DNA from: Gammaproteobacteria bacterium
GTDB taxonomy: Bacteria; Pseudomonadota; Gammaproteobacteria; Steroidobacterales; Foliamicaceae
Reading direction: 5' to 3'
Assembly (NCBI GenBank): GCA_026707445.1
Contig: JAPOWV010000066.1
Location: forward strand, 32,120-96,119
DNA length: 64,000 bases
The notes under the pieces were generated by a model that did not search any database, was not told the DNA's origin, and saw nothing but the letters and a program-made list of their open reading frames with translations. The position numbers and the translations under genes are program-made. Positions 30,779-39,758 of the stretch are shown in pieces (within the stretch, counting starts at the first letter, position 1; each line of letters starts with the position of its first letter).

Positions 30779-30796
30779 TTGCGCATACAGGCGCAA
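30779..30796. promoter_or_regulatory. Small inverted repeat upstream of the nuclease-like gene
   Basis: TTGCGC (30779-30784) and GCGCAA (30791-30796) form a perfect 6-bp inverted repeat around ATACAG, 53 bases upstream of the next gene. It might be an operator giving that gene its own control. Confidence 0.25.
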
Positions 30797-30848
30797 CAAC
30801 ATCGTCATAGAACGGAGACCGGGGAGCATTTAATGCGAGGAGGTTGGT

Positions 30849-31877
30849 TTGGTTAAGCACTATGGCGATATGGAGTTGGGCAGAAAGGACGAGGAAGGAG
30901 TCCGGGCGTTCTACAGACAGATCCCGGCGGAAGGCGGGCGGAAGAACACGATCCCAATAAGGGGCGGTTTAGTACCGCGGCTGAAAGCCCTAAAGGAACT
31001 GGAATTCAGTGAGATAAAGTTTGAGCGGTGGCTGAAGATTCTTTCCGAATATGGGCTGATCGGCACGTACAAACGAGGTATTTACAGGGCCTGCCGTCAG
31101 GACAAAAAGAAAAATGAGGTTGCCTACTACAAGCCGATCATGCGGGAACTCGGGCTGTACTGGGCGGAGCAGCCCGGACGGGAATACCATCTCCGGCAGC
31201 GATTTCTGCGGGTTCTAGACACACACCATCGCGGTGCTGCAAAAGACGGTCAATGGACGCGGCCGGACCTGACACTCATTGGAGGCAAGGTGCTGCCCTA
31301 CCTTCCCGGGAAGTTCCTTGACGTGATCACATTCGAAGTGAAGCTGGGGATGCCGCTCGATGGACTCTACGAAGCCCTTGCCCACCGCCGCCGGGCTAAT
31401 TTCGCGTATGTGGTTTGCGTGTGTCCCAAGCCCTGGCCTGAGTGGGATTACGCTACGCCCCCAAGTGAGGAAAATCAGGCTGCGCTCGTTGCGGAAGCCA
31501 CGCGCCAAGGTATCGGAGTGATCCTGGTGCGGCAGGAGGACGACGTCGGATTGTGGAGCGAACTGGTGAAGCCGGTTCGGCATGAGCCGGATCCCCAGCA
31601 TATACATGACTTCCTGCAAACGCAGTGCGACCGCGAAGACTGTCTGAAAAAGTTGCGCGAATGGTTGGATAGGCACCCATCCGAATTGCCGCCGGTGAGT
31701 GACACGGATGTGCGCCGCTGTCCGCTGACGACCGAGGGACTGGAGGTTGCATTGGAGATGAGGGAGACGATCAACAAGGACAACAAAAAGAAGGGTGCTG
31801 CATCGCCACACGGATTTATGGCCGATGCGGATTACTTTGACGGGATTCGCAGCCAACTTGTCTCGGGCGCCGACTGA
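30849..31877 (+). CDS. Unrecognised protein with PD-(D/E)XK-like nuclease signature
   Basis: I do not recognise the family of this 342-residue protein. The start is a TTG at 30849 placed by a perfect AGGAGG at 30838-30843. Residues 40-85 look like a winged-helix (FERWLKILSEYGLIGTYKRGIYR). Residues 112-180 fit a PD-(D/E)XK nuclease core: Glu112, Asp140 in RPDLTL, Glu163 and Lys165 in FEVKLG, then a helix YEALAHRRRANFAYVV. The C-terminal third is charged. Codon use is less GC-rich than in the neighbours, suggesting transfer. It lies 124 bases after the AbiEii-type gene in the insert within the gcv locus, so a defence or conflict role is possible but unproven. Confidence 0.6.
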   Translation: MVKHYGDMELGRKDEEGVRAFYRQIPAEGGRKNTIPIRGGLVPRLKALKELEFSEIKFERWLKILSEYGLIGTYKRGIYRACRQDKKKNEVAYYKPIMRELGLYWAEQPGREYHLRQRFLRVLDTHHRGAAKDGQWTRPDLTLIGGKVLPYLPGKFLDVITFEVKLGMPLDGLYEALAHRRRANFAYVVCVCPKPWPEWDYATPPSEENQAALVAEATRQGIGVILVRQEDDVGLWSELVKPVRHEPDPQHIHDFLQTQCDREDCLKKLREWLDRHPSELPPVSDTDVRRCPLTTEGLEVALEMRETINKDNKKKGAASPHGFMADADYFDGIRSQLVSGAD

Positions 31878-32187
31878 TACTGAGTCCCGAGCCGGCAGCT
31901 TTCAGGAAGAGGACGCGGCGTCACATTGAAAGGGCGTTCAAGCGCTGCGCGAGCGTCCAGCGCAATGCGGCCTATTGCGGCCCTTTCTGGCCAATTCGGG
32001 CTTATTCGGGCTTATTCGGGCTTATTCCGGGCCCATTCTGGCTAAATTGCAGCTGATCAGAATTCCCTCTGTCCTTTCCGGCTTCGGGGACGCTGACCGC
32101 TACCCGCCGGGACCGAAATGCGGGTACCATTCGGCACGCTGCAAGCCATTGCAAATCACTGCGTCCACGCAAGTCTCCGTAGAGCAA
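31878..32187. repeat. Gene-free stretch with a 10-bp tandem repeat before gcvPA
   Basis: This 310-base stretch carries no supported gene. At 31991-32030 four 10-base units occur in a row (CCAATTCGGG, two exact CTTATTCGGG, then CTTATTCCGG). The preceding bases contain a related doublet GCGGCC...GCGGCC. No convincing promoter or glycine riboswitch was seen, although gcvPA must be expressed from somewhere in or before this region. Confidence 0.6.
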
Positions 32188-33588
32188 ATGCCTTTCGTAC
32201 CTCATACCGGCGAACAAGCGGAAACAATGCTGAACCGGATCGGATTGTCCCGTCTTCGGGACTTGTACGACGAGGTACCGGACAGTCTGTTGCGGGACGA
32301 GCCGCCGAGTATTTTCCCGGGCCTGGATGAGGCTGGCGTAACCCGCATCGCGCGCGAGCGCGCCCGGCGCAATACACCGCTGCTTTGCTTCGCCGGCGGC
32401 GGCGCCTACGAACACCACATACCCGCGGCGATCTGGGACATTGCATCGCGGGGAGAGTTCTACAGCAATTACACGCCTTACCAGGCCGAGGCCGCGCAGG
32501 GCTCGCTGCAGCTCACCTACGAATACCAGACCATGATCGCCGGGCTGACCGGCATGGACGTCGCCAATGCGTCGCTGTACGACGGCGCCACGGCCTTTGC
32601 CGAGGCCTGCCTCATGGCGGTGCGCTGCAACCGGAAGTCGGACGCTCGCCGGATTGCCGTGGCGCGCTCGCTGCACCCGGCCTGGCGGGCGGTTGCGCGG
32701 ACGCTGTTGAACGGCCAGGGGATCGAACTGGTGGAAGCACCCCTGGACGATTCCGGACGCGCCGATTTCAACTACGTGTACGAGAATGTCGGGGGCGGAT
32801 TCGCCGCGATCGCGGTGGCCGCGCCGAATTACCTTGGAGGAATGCCCGACCTCGAAGCCTGGCGCGCGCTCGCCGACAGGGAGGGCGCGCTGCTGGTCGT
32901 GGGCATCAATCCCGTATCGCTGGGCCTGTTGCGGCCGCCGGGCGAGTTCGGCGCGGATATCGTGTGCGGCGAAGGCCAGCCGCTGGGCATTCCCATGTCC
33001 GGAGGCGGTCCCTACCTGGGTCTGCTGGCCTGCAAGTCCCGCTACATTCGCCAGATGCCGGGAAGACTGGCGGGGCGGACGGTGGACACGGCCGGCGACA
33101 CCGCTTATGTATTGACGCTGCAGGCGCGCGAGCAGCATATTCGCCGCAGTCGGGCGACTTCGAACATCTGCACCAATCAGGGGCTGATGGTGGTCGCGGC
33201 CACCCTGTATATGGCTTTGCTCGGCGGCGAAGGAATGCGCCGGGTCGCGTCGGCCTGTCACGCCCGCGCGGCGCAACTGGTGGAGGCGCTGACCGCCATC
33301 GGCGGTGTGCGGCGGGCCTTTGACGCTCCCTTTTTCCACGAAGACGTTCTTTGCCTGGACCGCCCGGTGGCCCCTGTTCTCGCCGCCCTGGCGGAGCAGG
33401 GCATCCTGGGCGGCATCGATATCTCCTCCGATTACCCCGAACTGGGCAATGCGCTGCTGGTTTGCGCAACCGAGATGCGCACGGAAGCCGACATTTCGCG
33501 CTACGCCCGCACGCTGCGCGAAATCGTCGCGCTACGTCAGCGCGCTGCGCGAAACATGGAACCGGACGATTCCGGACAATCCGCCTGA
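32188..33588 (+). CDS. gcvPA: Glycine dehydrogenase (decarboxylating) subunit 1
   Basis: The 466-residue protein starts [20 protein letters not shown] and carries the GcvPA signatures [27 protein letters not shown] and the [10 protein letters not shown] region. It is the N-terminal half of the split P protein and pairs with GcvPB in the PLP enzyme that decarboxylates glycine and loads the methylamine on lipoyl-GcvH. The start at 32188 is the family start; the upstream frame lies in the repeat region. gcvPB begins one base after the stop. Confidence 0.95.
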   Translation: MPFVPHTGEQAETMLNRIGLSRLRDLYDEVPDSLLRDEPPSIFPGLDEAGVTRIARERARRNTPLLCFAGGGAYEHHIPAAIWDIASRGEFYSNYTPYQAEAAQGSLQLTYEYQTMIAGLTGMDVANASLYDGATAFAEACLMAVRCNRKSDARRIAVARSLHPAWRAVARTLLNGQGIELVEAPLDDSGRADFNYVYENVGGGFAAIAVAAPNYLGGMPDLEAWRALADREGALLVVGINPVSLGLLRPPGEFGADIVCGEGQPLGIPMSGGGPYLGLLACKSRYIRQMPGRLAGRTVDTAGDTAYVLTLQAREQHIRRSRATSNICTNQGLMVVAATLYMALLGGEGMRRVASACHARAAQLVEALTAIGGVRRAFDAPFFHEDVLCLDRPVAPVLAALAEQGILGGIDISSDYPELGNALLVCATEMRTEADISRYARTLREIVALRQRAARNMEPDDSGQSA

Positions 33589-33589
33589 C

Positions 33590-35077
33590 ATGACGCGCAG
33601 GCTGATATTCGACGTGTCGCGTCCCGGCCGGCGGGCCCGGGCGCAGGCGCCTGCCGCGGAGAGCGCCGCTTCGGCGGACCTGCCGGCGGAATTGATCCGG
33701 GACCGGGACGCTCCCCTTCCCGCAGTCTCGGAACTGGATGTCGTACGCCACTACACGCGCCTGTCGCAGCTGAATTTCTCGATCGACACGAACAGTTACC
33801 CGCTGGGTTCCTGCACGATGAAATACAACCCGCGGGCCTGCCACCGTCTGGCGTCGTTGCCGGGGTTTCTCGATGTGCACCCGGCCGCTCCGGACGCTTC
33901 CGTTCAGGGCCTGCTGGAGTGTCTTTACGAGCTGCAGGACATGCTGGCCACGGTGACCGGAATGGAGGCCATCACGCTGGCGCCGATGGCCGGCGCCCAG
34001 GGGGAGTTCGCCGGAGTGGCGATGTTCAAGGCCTACCATCATGCCCGCGGAGACCACGGCCGCGACGAGATCATCGTGCCCGATGCCGCGCACGGCACCA
34101 ATCCGGCCACGGCCGCTATGTGCGGTCTGAAGGTTCGGGAAATCGCTACCGGCAAGGACGGGGATATCGAACTCGAGGCGCTGGATGAGGCGCTGGGCCC
34201 ACGCACGGCCGGAATCATGCTCACCAACCCCTCGACTCTGGGAGTGTTCGAGCGTCACATTCTCGAAATATCAAGACGGGTTCACGCCGCCGGCGGCCTG
34301 CTGTATTACGACGGCGCCAACCTCAATGCCCTGCTGGGCCGCGTCCTGCCGGGCGACATGGGCTTTGACGCCGTGCATCTGAACCTGCACAAGACGTTTT
34401 CCACGCCGCATGGCGGCGGCGGTCCCGGCGCCGGAGCCGTGGGCGTGGCGAGCAGTCTCAAGCCCTTTCTCCCCGTGCCGTTCGTGGAAGAGGCCGAAGG
34501 GGCCTACCGCTGGCGCACCGACAGCCCGGACAGCATCGGGCGGCTGGCGGCCAACGGCGGCAACATCGGCGTGCTGCTGCGCGCCTGGGTGTACCTGAGG
34601 ATGCTGGGGCGCGAGGGCCTGCAGCGGGTGGCCGACCACGCGGTGCTCAACGCCAACTACCTGGCGGTCCGCGTCGCGGAAGAGGGCTTCGATCTGGCCT
34701 ATCCCGAACGGCGCGCCGGTCACGAATTCGTGATCAGTCTCAAGGCGCTGCGAGACGAGACCGGCGTCACCGCGGCGGATTTCGCCAAGGCCATGCTCGA
34801 CGAAGGCTTTCATGCACCCACCGTGTACTTCCCGCTGCTGGTTCCGGAGTGTCTGCTCATCGAACCTACCGAAACCGAATCGCCGGAAGCGCTGGATGCG
34901 CTGATCGAAGCCATGGTGCGTATCCGCGACGCGGCCCTGAGCGATCCCGAGGCGATTCGCTCCGCACCGCACCGCATGCCGATACGGCGGCCCGATGAAG
35001 TGCTGGCCGCACGCAAGCCGGACCTGGCCCACGCCCCGGCGCTCCGGCCCCGGGCCAGCACGTCTGACGAGGCGTAA
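33590..35077 (+). CDS. gcvPB: Glycine dehydrogenase (decarboxylating) subunit 2
   Basis: The 495-residue PLP subunit has the Schiff-base lysine Lys268 in [16 protein letters not shown] and the SCTMKYNP and [12 protein letters not shown] motifs of GcvPB. It forms the alpha2beta2 P protein with GcvPA. The C terminus has a short extra Ala/Pro-rich tail. The following hydrolase gene overlaps the stop by one base (TAATG). Confidence 0.95.
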   Translation: MTRRLIFDVSRPGRRARAQAPAAESAASADLPAELIRDRDAPLPAVSELDVVRHYTRLSQLNFSIDTNSYPLGSCTMKYNPRACHRLASLPGFLDVHPAAPDASVQGLLECLYELQDMLATVTGMEAITLAPMAGAQGEFAGVAMFKAYHHARGDHGRDEIIVPDAAHGTNPATAAMCGLKVREIATGKDGDIELEALDEALGPRTAGIMLTNPSTLGVFERHILEISRRVHAAGGLLYYDGANLNALLGRVLPGDMGFDAVHLNLHKTFSTPHGGGGPGAGAVGVASSLKPFLPVPFVEEAEGAYRWRTDSPDSIGRLAANGGNIGVLLRAWVYLRMLGREGLQRVADHAVLNANYLAVRVAEEGFDLAYPERRAGHEFVISLKALRDETGVTAADFAKAMLDEGFHAPTVYFPLLVPECLLIEPTETESPEALDALIEAMVRIRDAALSDPEAIRSAPHRMPIRRPDEVLAARKPDLAHAPALRPRASTSDEA

Positions 35078-35874
35078 TGAGACGCGCATACGCAAGCACG
35101 CGACTGGGTCAGATTCACCTGCGCTACAGCGGGGCGCGACAAACGCCTGCCGGCCCGCCCCTGGTCTGCCTCCACCCCTTTCCCTACAGCGGCGCTTTCT
35201 TCAAGACGATCGTGCCGCTATTGAGCGAGGGGCGCATGGTCCTGGCGCCGGATTGCCCCGGGTTCGGGGGGTCGGACGCACCGGGAGAGATGCTTTCGAT
35301 GGAGGAACTCGCGGTAACCGTTCTGGAGGCGCTTGAAAAGGCGCCCCAGGCGCCGGCGGGCCCCGTGGACCTCATGGGCTTCCACAGCGGCTGCCTGCTG
35401 GCGGTGGAGATGGCGCGGCTGGAGCCGGCCCGCGTGCGAAGACTGGCCATCGTCGATGTGCCGTATTTCAGCGCCGAGGAACAGAAAGGCCGGTATCCCA
35501 GGTCCACCGCGCCGGTTCGCTACGACGCAAACCTGGCGAGCCTGTCCGATGCCTGGGAGTTCAGCGTGGCCAAGCGCCTGGACGGTATGCCGTTCAGCCG
35601 GGCCTTCAGTAACTTCGTGGAAATGTTGCGCGCGGGGGAGCGGGCCAATTGGGGCTACCACGCCACGCTCACGTACGACTGCGCGCGGCGTTTTCGCGCC
35701 GTTCAGCACGAAACGCTGGTCGTCGCAAGCCAGTACATGCTCAAGGAACATACGCGCCGGGCCGCGGCCGATATCCACGGCGCCCGGTTCGTCGAGCGCA
35801 GGGACGTGACGCGGGCCGTGATGGAAGAGGGCGCCCCCGCCATCGCCGAAGAAGTCCTCGCCTTCCTGGGCTGA
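35077..35874 (+). CDS. Alpha/beta-hydrolase fold protein with atypical nucleophile elbow
   Basis: The 265-residue protein has an alpha/beta-hydrolase layout: LVCLHPFPYSG (about 29-39), a DCPGFGGSD loop, then the elbow GFHSG (101-105). Aligned with the usual G-x-S-x-G, the nucleophile position is His103, with Ser104 displaced by one. No catalytic His is visible near the C terminus, where the usual GH motif is replaced by VERRDVTRAV. It is probably a non-canonical or inactive hydrolase. It is translationally coupled to gcvPB, and its stop is seven bases from the convergent soxG stop. Substrate unknown. Confidence 0.75.
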   Translation: MRRAYASTRLGQIHLRYSGARQTPAGPPLVCLHPFPYSGAFFKTIVPLLSEGRMVLAPDCPGFGGSDAPGEMLSMEELAVTVLEALEKAPQAPAGPVDLMGFHSGCLLAVEMARLEPARVRRLAIVDVPYFSAEEQKGRYPRSTAPVRYDANLASLSDAWEFSVAKRLDGMPFSRAFSNFVEMLRAGERANWGYHATLTYDCARRFRAVQHETLVVASQYMLKEHTRRAAADIHGARFVERRDVTRAVMEEGAPAIAEEVLAFLG

Positions 35875-35881
35875 CCCCGCG

Positions 35882-36433
35882 CTAGCGTGCCGGGAAGCGG
35901 GCGCCGTGGGGGCGCGCGGCATTCGCCAGCCAGCTGCAAAGGTAGTCCGAGACGCTCCGGCGAACGACGATTGTGTAGATTGACGGGTCCCCGGCGGCCA
36001 GCAGCACGGCCGCCCTGCCCAGGCCGGTCTGCGCGCATTGCCCTGGAGCAAACTCCCGTGGATGCAGGTCCAGGGTGCAGCCCTTCGTCAGCACCGTGCG
36101 CGCGTCCACGCCGCTCACAAGCAACTCGACGTGGCCGCCGCTGACATCGTTGACCGCGGAGTGGAACCCGGCGAGCCCTTCCGCGAGTTCGCTGCCGAGA
36201 CTCAAGACGCGCTCTGCGGCGGTCGCGATCAGCCACTCGTCCGGCCCCAGCCAGTAGATCTCGTGCTCGCCGGCCGTGAACGTATTCGCGGCCGGAGGCA
36301 CGGGTTGGCCCAGGATGCGCTCGGCGGCCTCAAGGGCCTGCCCGCGGCGCGGATTCAGCCTGAGGTTGAGGAACCCGCGGCCGGAACGGACGCTGATTTC
36401 GACACCAGGGAGCGGCGAGCTGGTTTCAGACAT
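35882..36433 (-). CDS. soxG: Sarcosine oxidase gamma subunit
   Basis: The 183-residue protein matches SoxG: FLNLRLNPRR, the WLGPDEWLI motif near residue 65 and the C-terminal VRRSVSDYLCSWL. In the heterotetramer this small subunit packs against the alpha subunit's folate domain. The start at 36433 (MSETSSPLPG) overlaps the end of soxA by 8 bases; the longer upstream frame is soxA sequence. It is the last gene of the minus-strand one-carbon operon. Confidence 0.9.
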   Translation of the reverse strand: MSETSSPLPGVEISVRSGRGFLNLRLNPRRGQALEAAERILGQPVPPAANTFTAGEHEIYWLGPDEWLIATAAERVLSLGSELAEGLAGFHSAVNDVSGGHVELLVSGVDARTVLTKGCTLDLHPREFAPGQCAQTGLGRAAVLLAAGDPSIYTIVVRRSVSDYLCSWLANAARPHGARFPAR

Positions 36434-39400
36434 GCTGACGCTTTCCCCTGGGGTCGTAAAAGACGGGCGATACGATCTGAACCGGCAGGGGATCGCGCCC
36501 GGCCTGCGCCGCGTAGATGGTTTCGCCCTTGCGCTGCCGTCCGCCGGCCACCAGCCCCAGCGCGATCGGGTGGCCCAGGCAGGCGCTGAAGTAGCTGGAC
36601 GTGACATGACCGCACATCTTTGCGGCCTTGCCGTTATCGCCGATGAGCTGCGTGCCTTCCGGCAGCACGGTCCGGCCGTCTTGCGACAGCAGTCCCACCC
36701 ATTGCTTGCGGTCCTCGCGCAGGCAGTCGGGACGCTGTAGTGAACGCTTGCCGAGAAAGTCCTTCTCCTTTGACAGCAGCCAGTTCATTCCCAGGTCCAC
36801 GGGCGTCACGGAGCCGTCGGTGTCCTGGCCCGCGATGATGAATCCCTTCTCGGCGCGGAGCACATGCATGGTCTCCGTTCCGTACGGCGCGATATCGAAT
36901 TCGGCGCCCGCCTCCATGATCTTTCGCCACATGGCCGGCGCGTTGTTGCTGTCGATATTGATCTCGAACGCCAGTTCGCCGGAAAAGCTCACGCGGAACA
37001 GCATGACTCGCATCCCCGCCAACTCGGCCGGCTTCACCGTCATGAACGGGAACCTCTCCTTGTCCAGCGGTATGTCGCAGCCCAGCTTTTCCAGCAGTCT
37101 GCGACTGTTGGGGCCGGCCGCCGCAATTGTCGAATAGTGGTCGGTGAGCGACGTCAGGTACACCTCAAGCTCCGGCCACTCGGTCTGAAGCCACTTTTCC
37201 ATCCAGTCCAGCACCGCCGCCGCTCCGCCGGTCGTCGTGGTCAGGTAAAACCTGCGCTCGCCGGTTCGCGCCATCACGCCGTCGTCCTTGAGCATGCCGT
37301 CTTCGCCCGGAATGACGCCGTACGCGCAGCGCCCGACCTTCATCCTGCCGACATTGTGGGTGTAAATCCGCTCCAGGAATTCGACCACATCCGGCCCGCA
37401 GGCATCGATCTTGCCCAGCGTGGAGGCGTCCATGACGCCCAGCGAGTTGCGCACAGCCAGACATTCCCGCGCCACCGCGGCGTGCAGGTCTTCGCCGTTC
37501 CGCGGAAAGTACCAGGGCCGGCGCCACTGGCCGACCGTCTCCATGGGTGCGCCCGCAGCTTCATGCCACTGATGGATCGCGGTCGTGCGAACCGGATCGT
37601 AAAGCTCTCCGACACTTTCGCCGGCGCAGACGCCGAAACTCACCGGCGTGTAGGCCGGCCGGAACGTGGTCGTCCCCACCTCGGGGATCGTCTTGCCGAG
37701 AACGTCCGCGAGTACCGCCATGCCGTTGATGTTGCCGAGCTTGCCCTGATCGGTGCCGAAGCCAAGCGCCGTGTATCGCTTGACATGCTCCACGTTGCGA
37801 TAGCCCTCGCGTGCGGCGAGTCGAATGTCGGCGACGGTGGTGTCGTTCTGGAAGTCGATGAACTGCCTGGGGCAACGATCCGCGTCCCTGGCCGCCGGGA
37901 CCCGCCACAGGGGTTCGATCGGGTTTTCCCCGGCATCGGGGGACGTTTCCGGCGCCCTGATGGCCGCCGTTTTCAGTCCCAGTCTCGACACGGCTTCGGC
38001 GCCGGCGCGCAACCCGTCGGCCAGGCATTCGCCCAGCGACCACTTGCCGTTGCCGGCGCCGGCCGAAACATGGGCCTGGCGCGCTTCCGCGGGCAGGAAG
38101 CAGAGCCGCGATTCGTCCCAGGCAAGCCGCCCTCCAGCCTGCGAGTGCAGGTGCACCGCGGGGCTCCAGCCTCCGGACACGGCCACGAGGTCGCAGTCCA
38201 TGCGAATCGTGCTCCTGACTGCCCCCCAACTGTCGCCGCTCCACCGCGCGATGCTGGCGCCCGTGACCCGGCGCCGGCCGGCCACATCGCTCACGACGTG
38301 CCCGGCCAGCACCGGAATCCCCAGTGCCTGCGCTCGCACGCCCAGTTCTCCCCCGCCTCCCGGACGGCTGTCGACGATGGCGGCAACCTCGGCGCCGGCC
38401 CCTGCCAGGCTGATCGCCGCGCGGTAGGCGGAATCGTTGTTGGTGAAGACCACCGCGCGCCGCCCCGGCAGCACCGCATACCGCTCGACGTAGACAGAGA
38501 CGGCCGAGGCCAGCATCACGCCGGGACGGTCGTTGTTGCAGAACGCCAGCGGCCGCTCAAGACTGCCCTGCGCCAGCACCACCTGCCTGGCCCGGACCCG
38601 CCACAGCCGCTCCCGGACCGCTCCGCCGTCCGAGCTGCCCGTAGGCCCGGCGCAACGCTGGGCAATCGTCAGGAAGTTGTGATCGTGGTAACCGAAGACC
38701 GTGCTTGAAGGCAGCAGGACGCAGTCTTCCAGGCCTTGCAGTTCCGCAACCGCGGCGGCGACCCAGTCGGCGGCCGGAACCCCGTCGATGCTCGCGGCGG
38801 ACGCGAGCAGACTGCCGCCGAATTCGTTCTGCTCGTCGGCGAGAATCACCCGTGCGCCGGATTTCGCCGCCGTCATCGCCGCCATGAGGCCGGCCGCTCC
38901 GCCGCCGGCCACCAGCACGTCGCAGTGCGTGTTCATGTGCTCGTAGCGGTCGGGGTCCGGCCCGTCCGGCGCCTGCCCGAAGCCCGCCGACTTGCGGATC
39001 CCGTGCTCATAGTGCTTCCACCAGGAGCGCGGCCACATGAATGTCTTGTAGTAGAAGCCGGCGCCCAGCACCCGGCCGAACACGTCGTTGATCGCGCCGA
39101 TATCGAATCGCGCGGCGGGCCAGCCGCGGGTGGCGCGCGCGGTCAGGCCACCGCGGAGTTCGACCTGCGTCGCCGGCAGGTTGGGCTGCGCCGCGGCGCC
39201 TTCGCCGATCTGCATGATCGCGTTCGGTTCCTCCGCGCCGCTGCCGACGATTCCGCGCGGGCGCCGCAATTTGAAACTGCGTCCCACCAGGGACACCCCG
39301 CCGGCCATCAGCGCGGACGCCAGCGTGTCGCCGGCAAAGCCCTCGCAGGCCTTGCCGTCAAAGGAGAATGCCAGGGGCCGGGAACGGTCTATACGGCCGC

Positions 39401-39434
39401 CGCTCGGCAAACGATTCGGCTGGGCGGCGGCCAT
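36426..39434 (-). CDS. soxA: Sarcosine oxidase alpha subunit
   Basis: The 1002-residue protein has an N-terminal ferredoxin-like domain (about 20-100), a Rossmann dinucleotide-binding domain starting VLVAGGGAAGL near residue 172, a SoxA-A3 linker and a C-terminal GcvT-like folate domain (about 610-1000). In the heterotetramer the alpha subunit binds NAD and THF, catching the formaldehyde-level carbon from sarcosine as methylene-THF. The order soxB-soxD-soxA-soxG is the standard one. The length is normal. Confidence 0.95.
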   Translation of the reverse strand: MAAAQPNRLPSGGRIDRSRPLAFSFDGKACEGFAGDTLASALMAGGVSLVGRSFKLRRPRGIVGSGAEEPNAIMQIGEGAAAQPNLPATQVELRGGLTARATRGWPAARFDIGAINDVFGRVLGAGFYYKTFMWPRSWWKHYEHGIRKSAGFGQAPDGPDPDRYEHMNTHCDVLVAGGGAAGLMAAMTAAKSGARVILADEQNEFGGSLLASAASIDGVPAADWVAAAVAELQGLEDCVLLPSSTVFGYHDHNFLTIAQRCAGPTGSSDGGAVRERLWRVRARQVVLAQGSLERPLAFCNNDRPGVMLASAVSVYVERYAVLPGRRAVVFTNNDSAYRAAISLAGAGAEVAAIVDSRPGGGGELGVRAQALGIPVLAGHVVSDVAGRRRVTGASIARWSGDSWGAVRSTIRMDCDLVAVSGGWSPAVHLHSQAGGRLAWDESRLCFLPAEARQAHVSAGAGNGKWSLGECLADGLRAGAEAVSRLGLKTAAIRAPETSPDAGENPIEPLWRVPAARDADRCPRQFIDFQNDTTVADIRLAAREGYRNVEHVKRYTALGFGTDQGKLGNINGMAVLADVLGKTIPEVGTTTFRPAYTPVSFGVCAGESVGELYDPVRTTAIHQWHEAAGAPMETVGQWRRPWYFPRNGEDLHAAVARECLAVRNSLGVMDASTLGKIDACGPDVVEFLERIYTHNVGRMKVGRCAYGVIPGEDGMLKDDGVMARTGERRFYLTTTTGGAAAVLDWMEKWLQTEWPELEVYLTSLTDHYSTIAAAGPNSRRLLEKLGCDIPLDKERFPFMTVKPAELAGMRVMLFRVSFSGELAFEINIDSNNAPAMWRKIMEAGAEFDIAPYGTETMHVLRAEKGFIIAGQDTDGSVTPVDLGMNWLLSKEKDFLGKRSLQRPDCLREDRKQWVGLLSQDGRTVLPEGTQLIGDNGKAAKMCGHVTSSYFSACLGHPIALGLVAGGRQRKGETIYAAQAGRDPLPVQIVSPVFYDPRGKRQHV

Positions 39435-39436
39435 CG

Positions 39437-39754
39437 TCAGCGGCGCTTCTCTTCGCTGGCTTCAATCTGGGCAGCGGCCGGCCGGCCGCTGCCGGCGCTG
39501 CCCAATCTGTAGCTCTTCTCGATACGGTAGCTGACCGTGTCGCGCTCGACGCCAAACCACCGTCGACAGCCCTGGGCGTGATTCCACAGCTCCCGGTGCG
39601 CGCCGCGCGGGTTGCTGCGGAAGAACAGGTAGTCGGCCCATTCCGCGTCGCTCAGCGCATACGGGTCGGCAGGGCGCTCGATACCGGCTTCGCCGCCATA
39701 GCTGAACTCGGTCTCGGCCCTGGGGCCGCACCAGGGACATTCGATCAGCAGCAC
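39437..39754 (-). CDS. soxD: Sarcosine oxidase delta subunit
   Basis: The 105-residue protein starts at a GTG (MLLIECPWCGPRAETEF). The CPWCG motif, HRELWNHAQGCRRWF and FFRSNPRGAH are SoxD hallmarks, and the cysteines with a His bind zinc. It starts 4 bases after soxB and ends 2 bases before soxA. It is a small structural subunit of the sarcosine oxidase heterotetramer. Confidence 0.92.
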   Translation of the reverse strand: MLLIECPWCGPRAETEFSYGGEAGIERPADPYALSDAEWADYLFFRSNPRGAHRELWNHAQGCRRWFGVERDTVSYRIEKSYRLGSAGSGRPAAAQIEASEEKRR

Positions 39755-39758
39755 GGCA

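Noticed and set aside
30833..30856. Seven-codon leader frame before the nuclease-like gene
   Set aside because: It includes the AGGAGG itself and is too short to judge; it is probably chance.
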